Numbered from the stretch's first letter, positions 34,082 through 44,587 are shown. The stretch is 64,000 bases of DNA from Leuconostoc citreum (GCF_004354555.1 NZ_PUFH01000004.1:186001-250000); one strand, 5' to 3'. Numbers and translations are program-made. Notes: generated from the letters alone by a model not told the origin.

Positions 34082-37000
34082 ATGCAAAACGGCGAAGTGT
34101 GTCAGCGTAAAAAACTGTACAAGTCAGGGAAGATATTAGTTACAGCAAGTATTTTTGCTGTTATGGGTTTTGGTACTGCCATATCACAAGCAAACGCGAG
34201 CAGTAGTGACAATGACAGCAAAACACAAACTATTTCAAAAATAGTAAAAAGTAAAGTCGAACCGGCAACTGTTCAACCAGCGGAACCTGCGGAACCTACT
34301 CATAAAATAGTTGACCAAGCAGATATGCATACGGTCAACGGGCAAAACAGCGTGCCACCAGTAGTGACTAATCAATCCAATCAACAGGCTGCAAAACCAA
34401 CTACACCTGTTACCGATGTCACAGATACGCATAAAATCGAAGTAAACAACGTCCCTGCTGATGTTATGCCAGCAAATGATCCAGATAAACAATCAGTGAC
34501 TAATGCACCAGTAGTGTCGCCAAAGCATGATACGGACAAGCAGGACGATTCACTAGAAAAACAGCAAGTATTAGAACCGACCGTAAATAGTAATATACCA
34601 AAAAAGCAGACAAATCAACAGTTAGCGGTTGTTACAGCACCAACAAATTCAGCACCTCAAACCAAAACAACAGCAGAAATTTCTGCTGGCACGGAGTTAG
34701 ACACGGTGCCTAATGTTAAGCATGTAGATGGCAAAGTTTATTTTTATGGAGATGATGGCCAACCAAAAAAGAACTTTACTACTATTATAGATGGTAAACC
34801 TTACTACTTTGATAAAGATACAGGGGCACTATCTAATAACGATAAGCAATATGTATCGGAATTATTCAGTATTGGCAATAAACATAACGCCGTCTATAAC
34901 ACATCATCAGAAAATTTTACGCAATTAGAAGGACATCTGACGGCAAGTAGTTGGTATCGTCCAAAAGATATTTTGAAAAATGGTAAACGTTGGGTACCTT
35001 CAACAGTGACTGATTTCAGACCATTATTGATGGCCTGGTGGCCGGATAAGAGTACGCAAGTCACTTATCTGAATTACATGAAAGATCAGGGCCTCTTGTC
35101 TGGTACTCATCACTTTTCCGATAATGAAAATATGCGGACCTTAACGGCAGCTGCCATGCAGGCACAGGTAAACATTGAGAAAAAAATTGGGCAACTTGGC
35201 AATACGGATTGGTTGAAAACGGCGATGACGCAATACATTGATGCCCAGCCCAATTGGAATATTGACAGTGAGGCGAAAGGAGATGATCATCTACAAGGTG
35301 GTGCACTGCTTTATACAAATAGTGATATGTCGCCAAAGGCCAATTCTGATTATCGTAAGCTGAGCCGTACGCCTAAAAATCAAAAAGGTCAAATTGCTGA
35401 TAAATATAAGCAAGGTGGGTTTGAACTATTACTAGCAAACGATGTCGATAATTCTAATCCAGTTGTGCAAGCAGAACAACTTAATTGGTTACATTATATG
35501 ATGAATATCGGTAGTATTTTACAAAATGATGACCAAGCTAATTTTGATGGTTACCGTGTTGATGCTGTCGATAATGTGGACGCTGACTTACTACAGATTG
35601 CTGGTGAATATGCTAAGGCTGCCTATGGTGTTGACAAAAATGACGCGAGAGCGAATCAACATTTATCAATTTTGGAAGACTGGGGAGATGAAGATCCAGA
35701 CTATGTCAAAGCACATGGCAACCAGCAAATTACAATGGATTTCCCCTTGCATTTAGCGATTAAATACGCGCTCAACATGCCTAATGATAAACGGAGTGGC
35801 CTTGAGCCAACCCGTGAACACAGTTTAGTCAAACGAATTACAGATGATAAAGAAAATGTTGCACAACCAAATTATTCATTTATTCGAGCTCATGACAGTG
35901 AAGTACAAACGATTATTGCTGATATTATTAAAGATAAAATCAACCCGGCCTCAACAGGGCTAGATTCAACAGTGACTTTGGATCAAATTAAGCAGGCTTT
36001 TGACATCTATAATGCTGATGAATTGAAAGCAGATAAAGTTTACACACCTTACAATATTCCAGCTTCATACGCTTTGTTATTGACTAATAAAGACACAATT
36101 CCACGTGTTTATTATGGTGATATGTTCACGGATTGATGGTCAATACATGGCTAAACAATCACCTTACTATCAAGCCATTGATGCGTTGTTGAAAGCTCGT
36201 ATCAAGTATGCTGCTGGTGGTCAAACCATGAAAATGAACTATTTTCCAGATGAACAATCTGTTATGACATCAGTTCGTTATGGTAAGGGTGCAATGACGG
36301 CAAGTGACTCTGGTAACCAAGAGACACGCTATCAAGGTATTGGACTTGTTGTCAACAATCGCCCAGATTTGAAACTATCTGACAAAGATGAAGTCAAAAT
36401 GGATATGGGTGCGGCACATAAAAACCAAGATTATCGCCCAGTTTTGTTGACGACAAAATCAGGATTAAAAGTCTACAGCACTGATGCAAATGCACCTGTC
36501 GTTCGAACTGACGCCAATGGCCAATTAACTTTTAAGGCAGACATGGTATATGGTGTAAACGACCCACAAGTGTCAGGGTACATTGCGGCTTGGGTACCAG
36601 TAGGGGCTTCAGAAAATCAAGATGCTCGAACGAAAAGTGAAACAACGCAGTCAACTGACGGGAGTGTTTATCATTCTAATGCAGCGTTAGATTCGCAAGT
36701 CATTTATGAAGGCTTTTCAAATTTTCAAGACTTTCCAACAACACCCGATGAGTTTACGAACATTAAAATTGCTCAAAATGTTAACTTATTTAAGGATTGG
36801 GGTATTACTAGCTTTGAAATGGCGCCACAATATCGCGCCAGCTCAGATAAAAGTTTCTTAGATGCTATCGTACAAAATGGTTATGCATTTACAGATCGAT
36901 ATGATATTGGTTACAACACACCAACAAAGTATGGGACAGCAGATAATTTGTTAGATGCTTTACGTGCATTGCATGGTCAGGGGATTCAAGCGATTAACGA

Positions 37001-38579
37001 CTGGGTACCAGATCAAATTTATAATCTACCCGATGAACAGTTAGTCACGGCTATTCGAACAGACGGTTCAGGTGATCATACTTATGGTTCAGTTATTGAC
37101 CATACTTTGTATGCATCAAAGACAGTTGGCGGGGGCATTTATCAGCAACAATATGGTGGGGCCTTCTTGGATCAATTAAAAACACAGTACCCGCAACTTT
37201 TCCAGCAAAAACAGATTTCCACAGATCAGCCAATGAACCCAGATATTCAAATTAAGTCATGGGAAGCCAAGTATTTCAACGGTTCGAACATTCAGGGGCG
37301 TGGGGCTTGGTATGTTTTGAAGGACTGGGGCACACAACAGTATTTTAATGTGTCAGATGCGCAGACCTTCCTTCCAAAGCAATTATTGGGTGAAAAGGCC
37401 AAAACTGGTTTTGTTACGCGTGGTAAGGAGACTTCATTCTATTCCACTAGTGGCTATCAAGCAAAATCTGCCTTTATTTGTGATAACGGTAATTGGTACT
37501 ACTTTGATGACAAAGGGAAAATGGTTGTTGGAAACCAAGTTATCAATGGCATCAATTATTACTTTTTACCAAATGGTATCGAATTACAAGATGCCTATCT
37601 AGTACATGATGGTATGTACTATTATTATAATAATATTGGCAAGCAACTGCACAACACATATTACCAAGATAAACAAAAAAATTTCCATTACTTCTTTGAA
37701 GATGGGCACATGGCACAGGGTATTGTCACCATCATTCAAAGTGATGGCACCCCAGTCACACAGTACTTTGATGAAAATGGTAAGCAACAAAAAGGCGTGG
37801 CGGTCAAAGGATTAGATGGTCATTTACATTACTTTGACGGTGCGTCAGGGAATATGCTCTTTAAATCATGGGGTAGACTAGCAGATGGCTCTTGGCTATA
37901 TGTAGACGAGAAAGGTAATGCGGTTACAGGCAAACAAACCATTAATAATCAAACGGTTTACTTTAATGATGATGGTCGTCAAATCAAAAATAACTTTAAA
38001 GAATTAGCAGATGGTTCTTGGATTTATCTTAACAATAAAGGTGTTGCAGTAACAGGAGAGCAAATAATTAATGGGCAGACACTTTATTTTGGTAACGATG
38101 GTCGTCAATTTAAAGGGACAACACATATAAATGCTACTGGTGAAAGCCGTTACTATGACCCAGACTCAGGTAATATGATAACTGATCGTTTTGAACGTGT
38201 TGGTGATAATCAATGGGCTTATTTTGGTTATGATGGTGTTGCAGTAACAGGGGACCGAATCATTAAAGGGCAAAAACTCTATTTCAACCAAAATGGTATC
38301 CAAATGAAAGGCCACTTACGTCTTGAAAATGGTATCATGCGTTATTACGACGCTGATACTGGCGAATTAGTTCGTAATCGATTTGTATTGCTATCTGATG
38401 GTTCATGGGTTTACTTTGGCCAAGATGGCGTACCCGTAACTGGCGTGCAAGTGATTAATGGCCAAACATTATATTTTGACGCAGATGGTAGGCAAGTCAA
38501 AGGGCAGCAACGTGTAATCGGCAATCAACGCTATTGGATGGATAAAGACAATGGTGAAATGAAAAAAATAACATACTAG
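34082..38579 (+). pseudogene. GH70 dextransucrase gene split by a one-base insertion
   Basis: Two overlapping frames (34082-36136 and 36105-38579) together encode a 1498-residue glucansucrase. An extra T at 36133/36134 turns the expected FTDDGQYMA into FTD then TGA. Order: KxYKxGK-type signal peptide (residues about 10-40), Thr/Pro/Gln-rich variable region to about 200, a glucan-binding repeat, the GH70 core, and repeated choline/glucan-binding modules ([23 protein letters not shown] and so on). Catalytic Asp, Glu and Asp lie in YRVDAVDNVD (near 495), SILEDWGDED (near 531) and RAHDSEVQ (near 604), before the break. The downstream frame keeps [15 protein letters not shown] after the third acid favours alpha-1,6 linkages. 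As written, no full extracellular enzyme is made; a sequencing error in the TT pair is possible. Confidence 0.88.
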
Positions 38580-38586
38580 AATGATT

Positions 38587-38633
38587 AAAAAATAACCTCA
38601 CAGGCGTTGGTTGCCTGCAAGGTTATTTTTTAA
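38587..38633. terminator. bidirectional terminator between the dextransucrase gene and tenA
   Basis: AAAAAATAACCT with AGGTTATTTTTT and an inner CAGGC with GCCTG make a strong stem with T runs on either strand. The tenA stop codon lies at its edge. Confidence 0.9.
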
Positions 38634-39301
38634 TGTTGAAATTGCCATGTTTTTTGTTGCCAAGCAGCTTCCCAAAAGTGCCATTCCATTTCTAAACTGC
38701 ATAAAAATGTTTGTGCAACATGCTCTTTTTGTTCATTATTTAGAGTCGTTACTGCTCGGTTTAGCGCTTCAAAACGCCAAATATTGTAATCAGGTGTATC
38801 TGAATTTTTTTGTGGTGCATAAAGTTCAATCCACTCTTTCAAGGGGTTTTGCTCTCGATTAGCGCCACGTGAAACGAGTTGTTCACCAATGACCGCATAA
38901 CTCCAAACACATGGTAGCAAAACAGCGATGGCATCCGCATAAGTACCGTGATATGCAGATGCATACATATGATCAGTATAGCGTTTTGTTTCTGGTTCAC
39001 GTTGCCAATTTTCTATGTGGTGACCAGTGATGCCAAGCATGACTTCATGTGCTTGTGACTCATTTTGAACAAAGGCAGCGGTCGCTAAAAGATTGGTAAT
39101 ATCTTCGGCATTCGTTGTTTTTGTAATAGCTAATGAAGTGACCTGCAAATAATCTTTTAAATAGTGTTCATCTTGTTCAACATAATAATTTAAAACGTTG
39201 TGAGGCACCTGACCATTGGCGATAGCTTCGACAAATGGGTGGCTCATAATCGCGCTCATCATAGGTTGCGCACGTTCTAAAAGTGTTTCTGAAAAAGACA
39301 T
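38630..39301 (-). CDS. tenA: TenA-family thiaminase II / aminopyrimidine aminohydrolase
   Basis: The 223-residue all-helical enzyme salvages thiamin breakdown products by hydrolysing aminopyrimidines to HMP. The active Cys lies in LLPCVWSYAVIGEQL near residue 130, Glu residues sit in YYVEQDEHYLKDY and near the C terminus in CSLEMEWHFWEAAW. AAGGAG before ATG 39301 defines the start; the longer frame to 39376 lies inside the preceding gene. It is the last gene of the TPP-riboswitch operon with ykoEDC, so the imported compound is probably its substrate or product. Confidence 0.9.
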   Translation of the reverse strand: MSFSETLLERAQPMMSAIMSHPFVEAIANGQVPHNVLNYYVEQDEHYLKDYLQVTSLAITKTTNAEDITNLLATAAFVQNESQAHEVMLGITGHHIENWQREPETKRYTDHMYASAYHGTYADAIAVLLPCVWSYAVIGEQLVSRGANREQNPLKEWIELYAPQKNSDTPDYNIWRFEALNRAVTTLNNEQKEHVAQTFLCSLEMEWHFWEAAWQQKTWQFQH

Positions 39302-39312
39302 GTTTTTTCTCC

Positions 39313-39975
39313 TTAATACCAACCTGGGAATAATAGTAGCTGAAACATAAGTAAGATAATCGCGGCAATAACCCAATCACGTAATTTGATTTTTACAACT
39401 GCCAGATGTGTTCTGGTTGCCCCCTCTGTGAAGCCATGGCTAACCATACCTTCTGCTAAATTTTGAGACCAACGAATCGCAGCTAAAATGGCTTTGAAAT
39501 ATAACTGTGGTGCCCAAATATGAAGTGTTTGGCCACGCATTTGTGCTGCTACGCGTATAGTTTTAACTTGTTGATTCACTGCTGGCATGAAGTTCAAGAC
39601 GCCAACAAGGGCATAAACAAATGTCGCGCTTAAATGTGCGCGTTGCTCAAGTGTCGCCAGGAAAATATCACGTTCATCATTGAGTTTTAATGTGAATAAA
39701 CCACCAAGCCATAAGTAAGCAAAAACACGAGATAACATGATCCATGCCATATGAACATGATCACCGGTACCAAAATACATCAGTGAGAACCATGATCCCA
39801 GGCCAGGCAAAATTGGAAGTAACAATAGCCAAAGCCATTGTTGCCAACGCAATTTAAGGACAGTATAAATGAGAGCACTAACGATAATAATTACCAAATT
39901 AACAGTGACGCTTTTAATAAAAGTTAGTTCCAACGCAATCAACATAATAACACCAAATTTCATTAGTGGATTCAT
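39313..39975 (-). CDS. ykoC: ECF transporter transmembrane component
   Basis: The 220-residue EcfT-type protein has about five membrane helices and two cytoplasmic coupling motifs: AAQMRGQTLH (the ARG type) near residue 145 and a second at SHGFTEGATRT near 185. It couples ATP hydrolysis by YkoD to the substrate-binding YkoE. Its ATG overlaps the ykoD stop (ATGA). Confidence 0.88.
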   Translation of the reverse strand: MNPLMKFGVIMLIALELTFIKSVTVNLVIIIVSALIYTVLKLRWQQWLWLLLLPILPGLGSWFSLMYFGTGDHVHMAWIMLSRVFAYLWLGGLFTLKLNDERDIFLATLEQRAHLSATFVYALVGVLNFMPAVNQQVKTIRVAAQMRGQTLHIWAPQLYFKAILAAIRWSQNLAEGMVSHGFTEGATRTHLAVVKIKLRDWVIAAIILLMFQLLLFPGWY

Positions 39976-41381
39976 GAGGCATCCCCCTGAAATGTTAAGT
40001 GTTGTTGCTCGAATTCGAGATGATAGTCAAACCAATCCGTTACAGCATGCAGTTGATGACTAATCATGATAACAGTCTGTGATTGTTTATCGGTTACTTC
40101 GGCAATTAAGTCTAATAGTTGTTTTTGTGATTCAGCATCTAGTCCGGCCAGCGGTTCGTCAAATAATAACACTGGGGTACCTGTAATTAGCATCAACAAA
40201 ACTTGCAGCTTTTTTTGTTGTCCACCAGATAGTTGATAAACAATATGGTCGCGAACATGTGTGAGATTTAAGCGTTGCAAGGTGGAAGTAATGACATCAT
40301 CTGACCATTGTTTGGCGAAATGACTGGTAGCTTGCGCTTGTTTGAGTTCTTCTGCCATTGTCATTGCAATAAATTGTTGTTCAGCATTTTGAAAGATCAG
40401 GGCAACCTGACGTACATGCTGTGCAATACGGCGTTTAGCAATGTCTTGGCCTTGGTAGCTGATTTTACCACCATAAGGGTAAAGTTTGACTAACGCGGAA
40501 AAAAGAGTCGATTTACCTACACCATTTGGTCCAGTAATCAGGGTGCGTTTAGCTGTAGGAAAAGACAAACTTGTCTCATTTAGTAGTAGTCTGTCACCAT
40601 TTGATAGGGAGACTTGTTTGAGATCTAAATCACCAGGCTGGGCTGCCGGTAATTTTGTATGAATTTCAGGGGCAATAGGTAACTGCGATAAAATATGATG
40701 GCTTTCTTCGGCATTTGCTACATGGAGTTGGCCATCAGACATCACAAAAATATCGTCAATGACATCAGCATAACCACTCCAATCATGATCAGCAATCAGA
40801 ATGGTTTTACCTTGTTTTTGATAATCCTTAATTAAATGAATGAGCTGTAACCGTGATTGAGGGTCTACATTAGCAAAGGGTTCATCGAGTAATAGATAAT
40901 CGCTGTCTGCTGCTAAGATAGCTGCTAAGGCTACCTTTTGTTTTTCACCACCAGATAATGTCATGAGGTCATGCGTGATAAATTCTTTCATACCGACACG
41001 TGCAAGTGATTGCGTAATAAGATTAGGTATTATTTGAGGAGAACGCTGTAAATTTTCCAGACTGAAACGCAATTCTTCAAATGGTGTTTTCATCACGAAC
41101 TGGCGGGTTGGGTTTTGGAAAAGATAACCAATATGGTCAACGCGTTGATAAGGGACGATATCATGAATCGCATAGTTGTCAAGTGTTAGTTCTCCTGTCA
41201 GTTTACCACCACTAAATGTTGGATAAAGACCAGCAATTAATTTAAGTAGTGTTGATTTGCCGCTACCACTAGGTCCAACTAGCAAATTGAGACTACCAGG
41301 TCGCAACGTCATCGAGACGTTTTCGAGTACGGTGGTGTCTTGATAAGCAAAACTGACCTGTTTGACAACCAGATTAGCCAC
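39972..41381 (-). CDS. ykoD: ECF transporter duplicated ATPase
   Basis: The protein (about 469 residues) contains two ABC ATPase halves fused in tandem: Walker A GPSGSGKST and GPNGVGKST, signatures LSGGEKQKVAL and LSGGQQKKLQV, Walker B LLLDEPFANVD and LLFDEPLAGLD. It powers uptake of the thiamin precursor HMP or a related pyrimidine. GTG 41381 overlaps the ykoE stop and has AGGTG upstream; TTG 41405 is also in frame. The gene order E-D-C matches Bacillus ykoEDC. Confidence 0.9.
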   Translation of the reverse strand: MANLVVKQVSFAYQDTTVLENVSMTLRPGSLNLLVGPSGSGKSTLLKLIAGLYPTFSGGKLTGELTLDNYAIHDIVPYQRVDHIGYLFQNPTRQFVMKTPFEELRFSLENLQRSPQIIPNLITQSLARVGMKEFITHDLMTLSGGEKQKVALAAILAADSDYLLLDEPFANVDPQSRLQLIHLIKDYQKQGKTILIADHDWSGYADVIDDIFVMSDGQLHVANAEESHHILSQLPIAPEIHTKLPAAQPGDLDLKQVSLSNGDRLLLNETSLSFPTAKRTLITGPNGVGKSTLFSALVKLYPYGGKISYQGQDIAKRRIAQHVRQVALIFQNAEQQFIAMTMAEELKQAQATSHFAKQWSDDVITSTLQRLNLTHVRDHIVYQLSGGQQKKLQVLLMLITGTPVLLFDEPLAGLDAESQKQLLDLIAEVTDKQSQTVIMISHQLHAVTDWFDYHLEFEQQHLTFQGDAS

Positions 41382-41955
41382 GATGCAAGACACCTGATTT
41401 TTCAATTAATTTTTGAATAGCAACAACTAGTACACCGCCAAAGAAAAACAATGAAATGAACCGTGTAATAAATAGGGCCACCAACAAACCAACATGATAT
41501 GAAGCATAGCCATCACGGAATAATGACCAAATAAAAGTGATAATTGTACCAGTAATTGCTGAGGCGAAAATACCTCGCCAATGCCAATCTTTATAAGCTA
41601 AAGCGGCAAATCCGGCTTCACTACCCACACCTTGAACCAAGCCTGAGAGCAATGTTGCAACCCCCCATTGACCACCAAGCAACATTTCGACTGCTGAGGC
41701 AAAGAGCTCGCCTAATACACCAGCGCCAGCCTGACGAATTAATATGCTGGCTAGTGGCGCGGCCATCATCCAACCCCCGATTAATAAATCGTTAGCAAAT
41801 GGGGCTAATCCCATGGGTGTCAAAGCAGCTGCTAGTATATTATAAACAGGGCCGAGGACCCAAAAGATAAAGCCAATAAACACCGCAACAAAAGCGAGCA
41901 GTAAGACATCGCGTAGCGCCCAATGGTGTTGTTTAGATTCTGAAACAGTTTGCAT
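41374..41955 (-). CDS. ykoE: ECF transporter substrate-binding component, thiamin precursor
   Basis: The 193-residue S component has about six membrane helices and the YkoE family features: WALRDVLLLAFVAVFIGFIFW at the N terminus, a Gly-rich helix VQGVGSEAGFA in the middle. It binds a hydroxymethylpyrimidine-type thiamin precursor and works with YkoD and YkoC. GGAGG precedes ATG 41955. A TPP riboswitch lies upstream, confirming the vitamin B1 link. Confidence 0.9.
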   Translation of the reverse strand: MQTVSESKQHHWALRDVLLLAFVAVFIGFIFWVLGPVYNILAAALTPMGLAPFANDLLIGGWMMAAPLASILIRQAGAGVLGELFASAVEMLLGGQWGVATLLSGLVQGVGSEAGFAALAYKDWHWRGIFASAITGTIITFIWSLFRDGYASYHVGLLVALFITRFISLFFFGGVLVVAIQKLIEKSGVLHRG

Positions 41956-42043
41956 AATTGTTATGCCTCCATAAAATTTTTTGTAGTTTCTATTTTATGT
42001 CTGGCAAAGTGCAGTTATTGTGTGCTGATGCTTGAATTTTAGC

Positions 42044-42083
42044 AAATAAAAAACGCCTGGCAATTAGATGAGCCATGCGTTTG
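42044..42083 (-). terminator. terminator of the TPP riboswitch
   Basis: On the minus strand AAACGC-A-TGGC pairs with GCCA-G-GCGTTT and runs into T. It lies just after the TPP aptamer and before ykoE, as in TPP transcriptional off-switches. Confidence 0.8.
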
Positions 42084-42099
42084 CTAAAATACACACTAA

Positions 42100-42175
42100 A
42101 GCGCAATGCTCCCTTCGCTGGTGCTAACCAGAGCAGGTTCAATGGGTGTTTCTCAGCCAAATGGCACCCCAGATT
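42100..42175 (-). ncRNA. TPP riboswitch (THI element)
   Basis: The minus strand carries GGGGTGCC, GGCTGAGAAACACCC, GAACCTGCTCTGGTTAG and CACCAGCGAAGGGAGCA in order, the full thi-box consensus. A terminator follows. It should switch off ykoEDC-tenA when thiamin pyrophosphate is abundant. Confidence 0.96.
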
Positions 42176-42294
42176 GTTAAATATAAAACTACACGTTAAA
42201 CTTAACATAAATTGTGTAGATATGCAATTATTTTCATGAAAACGACCAGTATATTGACTTGACATTGCCTGATATAATATAAGTAACGAGGTAA

Positions 42295-43635
42295 ATGATG
42301 GTTGAATATCAGTATGAAGTTGGTGTTATTGGCGCTGGTCCAGCAGGACTTGCAGCCGCTTTTGCCGCAAAAGCTTTGGGTAAAAAAGTGGTCATTTTAG
42401 AGCAATACTTATGGGGTGGAACCTGCCCAAATTACGGCTGTGATCCTAAGAAAATTTTGCTTGCAGCAGTTGAGAATATTAAAAGACAAAAAGCCTTACA
42501 AACGCGAGGTTTGCATGGCTATTCACAAATTAATTGGTCTGATTTAATGGCTCACAAACAGCGTTATGTTGATGCTGTGCAACCGCGTAAAATTCGTGGT
42601 TTGGATCAAGCAGGTATTGCGCGCTTTTATGGTCATGCCAGCTTTATCAATGAAGATACTGTTCGTGTCGGAGATTCTAAGGATACAATTAGAGCAAGTG
42701 ATTGGGTTATTGCAACGGGTCAGCGACCGCAGACATTAAATTTTCCGGGATCAGGCTATACACAAAATTCAGAAGATTTTTTGAACATGCCAAATATGCC
42801 AGAAGACGTGACATTTATTGGGGCTGGTTTTGTGGGCTTTGAATTTGCAACAATTACGAATACGGTTGGTGCACACACGCGTATTGTTACTGAGGGGCAA
42901 ACTGCTTTGCGGGCATTTGATCAGATATTGGTACAACAATTGATGACAGAGATGCAGGAAACAGGGATTGAATGGTATTTTAATGCTACTGTGTGCCGCA
43001 TTGATAAGACTTTAACTGGTCGCTTGGTCGTTAAACTAACCAACGGAACAACATTTGAAACAGACCGTGTGTTTGTTACGGCTGGACGTATTGGCAATTT
43101 TGATCAGATGAATTTGGCCGCAGCTGGTGTGGCTTGTCAGGTGGCCGATTTGCCTGTTGATGAGCACTTACGTACCAGTAATTCCCATGTTTATGCTGTC
43201 GGGGATGTTGGCGGCTCACCAGTACCAAAACTTGTCCCAACGGGTAACTATGAAGGACGTTATGTGGCACAAGTGATTGCCGGAAAAACGAACGCGCCAA
43301 TAAGTTATCCAACAACACCAATTGTCGTATTTGGATCACAGCACATCGCCCAAACGGGCTTAACGGTTGCCGCCGGTCGAACAGCAGGTTATCGTGTGAT
43401 AGATATGGATATGAGCGATGTGATTACTTTTTTCCGTTACCATGATCAAGTGCGTGTACGTGTGGTATTGGACCACAATGACTGCATTGTCGGCGCGAGC
43501 GTCATTGCAGCTGAAGCAGAAGAAGTGATTAATTATTTTGTGACAGCGATTAATGAACGGCGTACATTAGCGGAAACACAGGCAAATTTGTATGCTTATC
43601 CATCTTTGGGTTCGGAATTTGCAACATTTTATTAA
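42295..43635 (+). CDS. FAD-dependent pyridine nucleotide-disulfide oxidoreductase
   Basis: The 446-residue flavoprotein has an N-terminal FAD site GVIGAGPAGLAAAFAA, the redox-active disulfide GGTCPNYGCDPKK (near residue 42), an NAD(P) site FIGAGFVGFEFA (near 180), the second FAD motif VYAVGDVGG (near 297), and a dimerisation domain. The family includes glutathione reductase, mercuric reductase and related enzymes. The C terminus lacks the HP...E dyad of classical glutathione reductase in a form I can recognise, so the substrate is open. Starts at ATG 42295 or 42298. Confidence 0.85.
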   Translation: MMVEYQYEVGVIGAGPAGLAAAFAAKALGKKVVILEQYLWGGTCPNYGCDPKKILLAAVENIKRQKALQTRGLHGYSQINWSDLMAHKQRYVDAVQPRKIRGLDQAGIARFYGHASFINEDTVRVGDSKDTIRASDWVIATGQRPQTLNFPGSGYTQNSEDFLNMPNMPEDVTFIGAGFVGFEFATITNTVGAHTRIVTEGQTALRAFDQILVQQLMTEMQETGIEWYFNATVCRIDKTLTGRLVVKLTNGTTFETDRVFVTAGRIGNFDQMNLAAAGVACQVADLPVDEHLRTSNSHVYAVGDVGGSPVPKLVPTGNYEGRYVAQVIAGKTNAPISYPTTPIVVFGSQHIAQTGLTVAAGRTAGYRVIDMDMSDVITFFRYHDQVRVRVVLDHNDCIVGASVIAAEAEEVINYFVTAINERRTLAETQANLYAYPSLGSEFATFY

Positions 43636-43729
43636 CCTTGCATCTAAAAATGGGCCGACATTTAATGGCAAAAAGCATAACATGACTTTGTTCTGTCAAT
43701 CAATTGTTACTATACGCGTTTTTAAACCA

Positions 43730-43754
43730 AAAAAAACAGTCCGAAGACTGTTTA
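43730..43754 (-). terminator. terminator after tRNA-Gln
   Basis: On the minus strand AAACAGTC and GACTGTTT pair around TTCG and run into T. Confidence 0.88.
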
Positions 43755-43758
43755 GAAA

Positions 43759-43830
43759 TTGCCCCTGTTGGATTCGAACCAACGCATAGTGGCACCAGAA
43801 GCCACCGCCTTACCGCTTGGCCAAGGGGCA
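43759..43830 (-). tRNA. tRNA-Gln (anticodon CTG)
   Basis: The minus strand forms a 72-base cloverleaf: acceptor TGCCCCT with AGGGGCA, D arm TGGCCAAGCGGTAAGGC, anticodon loop TTCTGGT giving CTG, and T arm GTTGGTTCGAATCCAAC. The discriminator is A. A U1-A72 start is usual for tRNA-Gln. Confidence 0.93.
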
Positions 43831-43842
43831 ATTACTCTATAT

Positions 43843-43871
43843 ATTTTACAGGGTCTCCTACCATTTTGCAA
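43843..43871 (-). promoter_or_regulatory. promoter of tRNA-Gln
   Basis: On the minus strand TTGCAA (43871-43866) and TAAAAT (43848-43843) are 17 bases apart, with the tRNA starting 13 bases beyond the -10. Confidence 0.6.
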
Positions 43872-43939
43872 GTAGAAATTTGTCTTTGTCAAAAATAAGA
43901 TTTTTCGTTATACTTAGGAAACAGACTAAGGGGGATACC

Positions 43940-44452
43940 ATGCAGTACGCAACCTATGAAAATACCGTTGAGAAGCTAGAGCGTCATCACATTACAATTC
44001 GTGCCATTGCCGACATTGCTTACAATAGCGAAAAAGCTTATCTGCCGAATTTATCTATTGAGCAAGTGGAAGAAGCTGTTATCAGTATTTTGCATAAACG
44101 TGTTGTACAACACCAAGTCTGGGTAGCCTTAGAACTTGATCGTTTAGCAGAAGCACATTTACTCGAGTCGCCATTGCAAGATCTTGTTGAAAGCGATGAT
44201 TCTTTGTTTGGTGTGGATGAAACACTAGCCACTGCTATTGCTATGTCTTACGATACCATTGGGGTAACGAATTATGGCTATATCGATAAATTAAAAATTG
44301 GTTTGGTGGGTGAACTTGACCGCAAAGGGAAAACCACCTCAGCTGTAACAACTTTTGCAGACGATATTGTTGGTGCTTTAGCTGCAGCTGCAGCATCTAA
44401 AGTTGCTCATAAATACCCAACTGGTATTTTGGACTCAGATAAAATTAATTAA
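43940..44452 (+). CDS. phosphatidylglycerophosphatase A-related protein
   Basis: The 170-residue protein matches the PgpA/YutG group: HITIRAIADIAYN at the N terminus, VQHQVWVALELDRLAEA in the middle, and GLVGELDRKGKTTSAVTTFADDIVGALAAAAASKVAH at the C terminus. Members without membrane helices, like this one, are related to phosphatidylglycerophosphate phosphatase, but their activity is less certain. ATG 43940 follows GGGGG at 43930-43934; longer in-frame extensions run back over the tRNA and are not real. Confidence 0.8.
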   Translation: MQYATYENTVEKLERHHITIRAIADIAYNSEKAYLPNLSIEQVEEAVISILHKRVVQHQVWVALELDRLAEAHLLESPLQDLVESDDSLFGVDETLATAIAMSYDTIGVTNYGYIDKLKIGLVGELDRKGKTTSAVTTFADDIVGALAAAAASKVAHKYPTGILDSDKIN

Positions 44453-44474
44453 AAACGCGTTGACGTTTTTTTTT
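44453..44474 (+). terminator. terminator after the PgpA-like gene
   Basis: AAAACG pairs with CGTTTT around a short loop followed by T residues. Confidence 0.6.
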
Positions 44475-44485
44475 ATTGCCTTGAT

Positions 44486-44514
44486 TTGCATAATCGGTCT
44501 ATACCAATTATAAT
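44486..44514 (+). promoter_or_regulatory. promoter of nagA-nagR
   Basis: TTGCAT (44486-44491) and a perfect TATAAT (44509-44514) are separated by 17 bases. The NagR-like operator lies in the spacer. Confidence 0.65.
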
Positions 44515-44524
44515 GAGTATAGAC
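44496..44524. promoter_or_regulatory. probable NagR operators overlapping the nagA promoter
   Basis: GGTCTATACC (44496-44505) is close to the dre core TGGTCTAGACCA bound by NagR/YvoA and DasR regulators. Its part GTCTATAC and GTATAGAC (44517-44524) also form a perfect inverted repeat across the -10 box. The regulator encoded downstream at 45755 is of that family. Confidence 0.65.
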
Positions 44525-44545
44525 ACAAGGAGGAGAGGTGCTCAA

Positions 44546-44587
44546 ATGTCTACGTTAATAAACATGTTGTGGTGTGCGGTGTGTTAG
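44546..44587 (+). CDS. candidate 13-codon leader ORF upstream of nagA
   Basis: ATG 44546 opens a 13-residue frame, MSTLINMLWCAVC, ending at TAG. A strong AAGGAGG lies at 44527-44533, about 12 bases upstream. The following nagA ATG has no visible ribosome-binding site, so this frame may be the landing point of ribosomes that then reach nagA by coupling. It is too short for homology, and the case rests on the ribosome-binding site placement alone. Confidence 0.4.
   Translation: MSTLINMLWCAVC

Noticed and set aside
36133-36136. Programmed ribosomal frameshift in the dextransucrase gene
   Set aside because: No slippery heptamer or downstream stimulator is visible, and relatives read straight through; a simple insertion explains the break.
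38611-38862. Plus-strand 83-codon frame after the dextransucrase gene
   Set aside because: It overlaps the bidirectional terminator and the antisense of tenA.
43817-43939. N-terminal extension of the PgpA-like protein
   Set aside because: It would run through tRNA-Gln; ATG 43940 with the purine-rich GGGGG upstream is the natural start.
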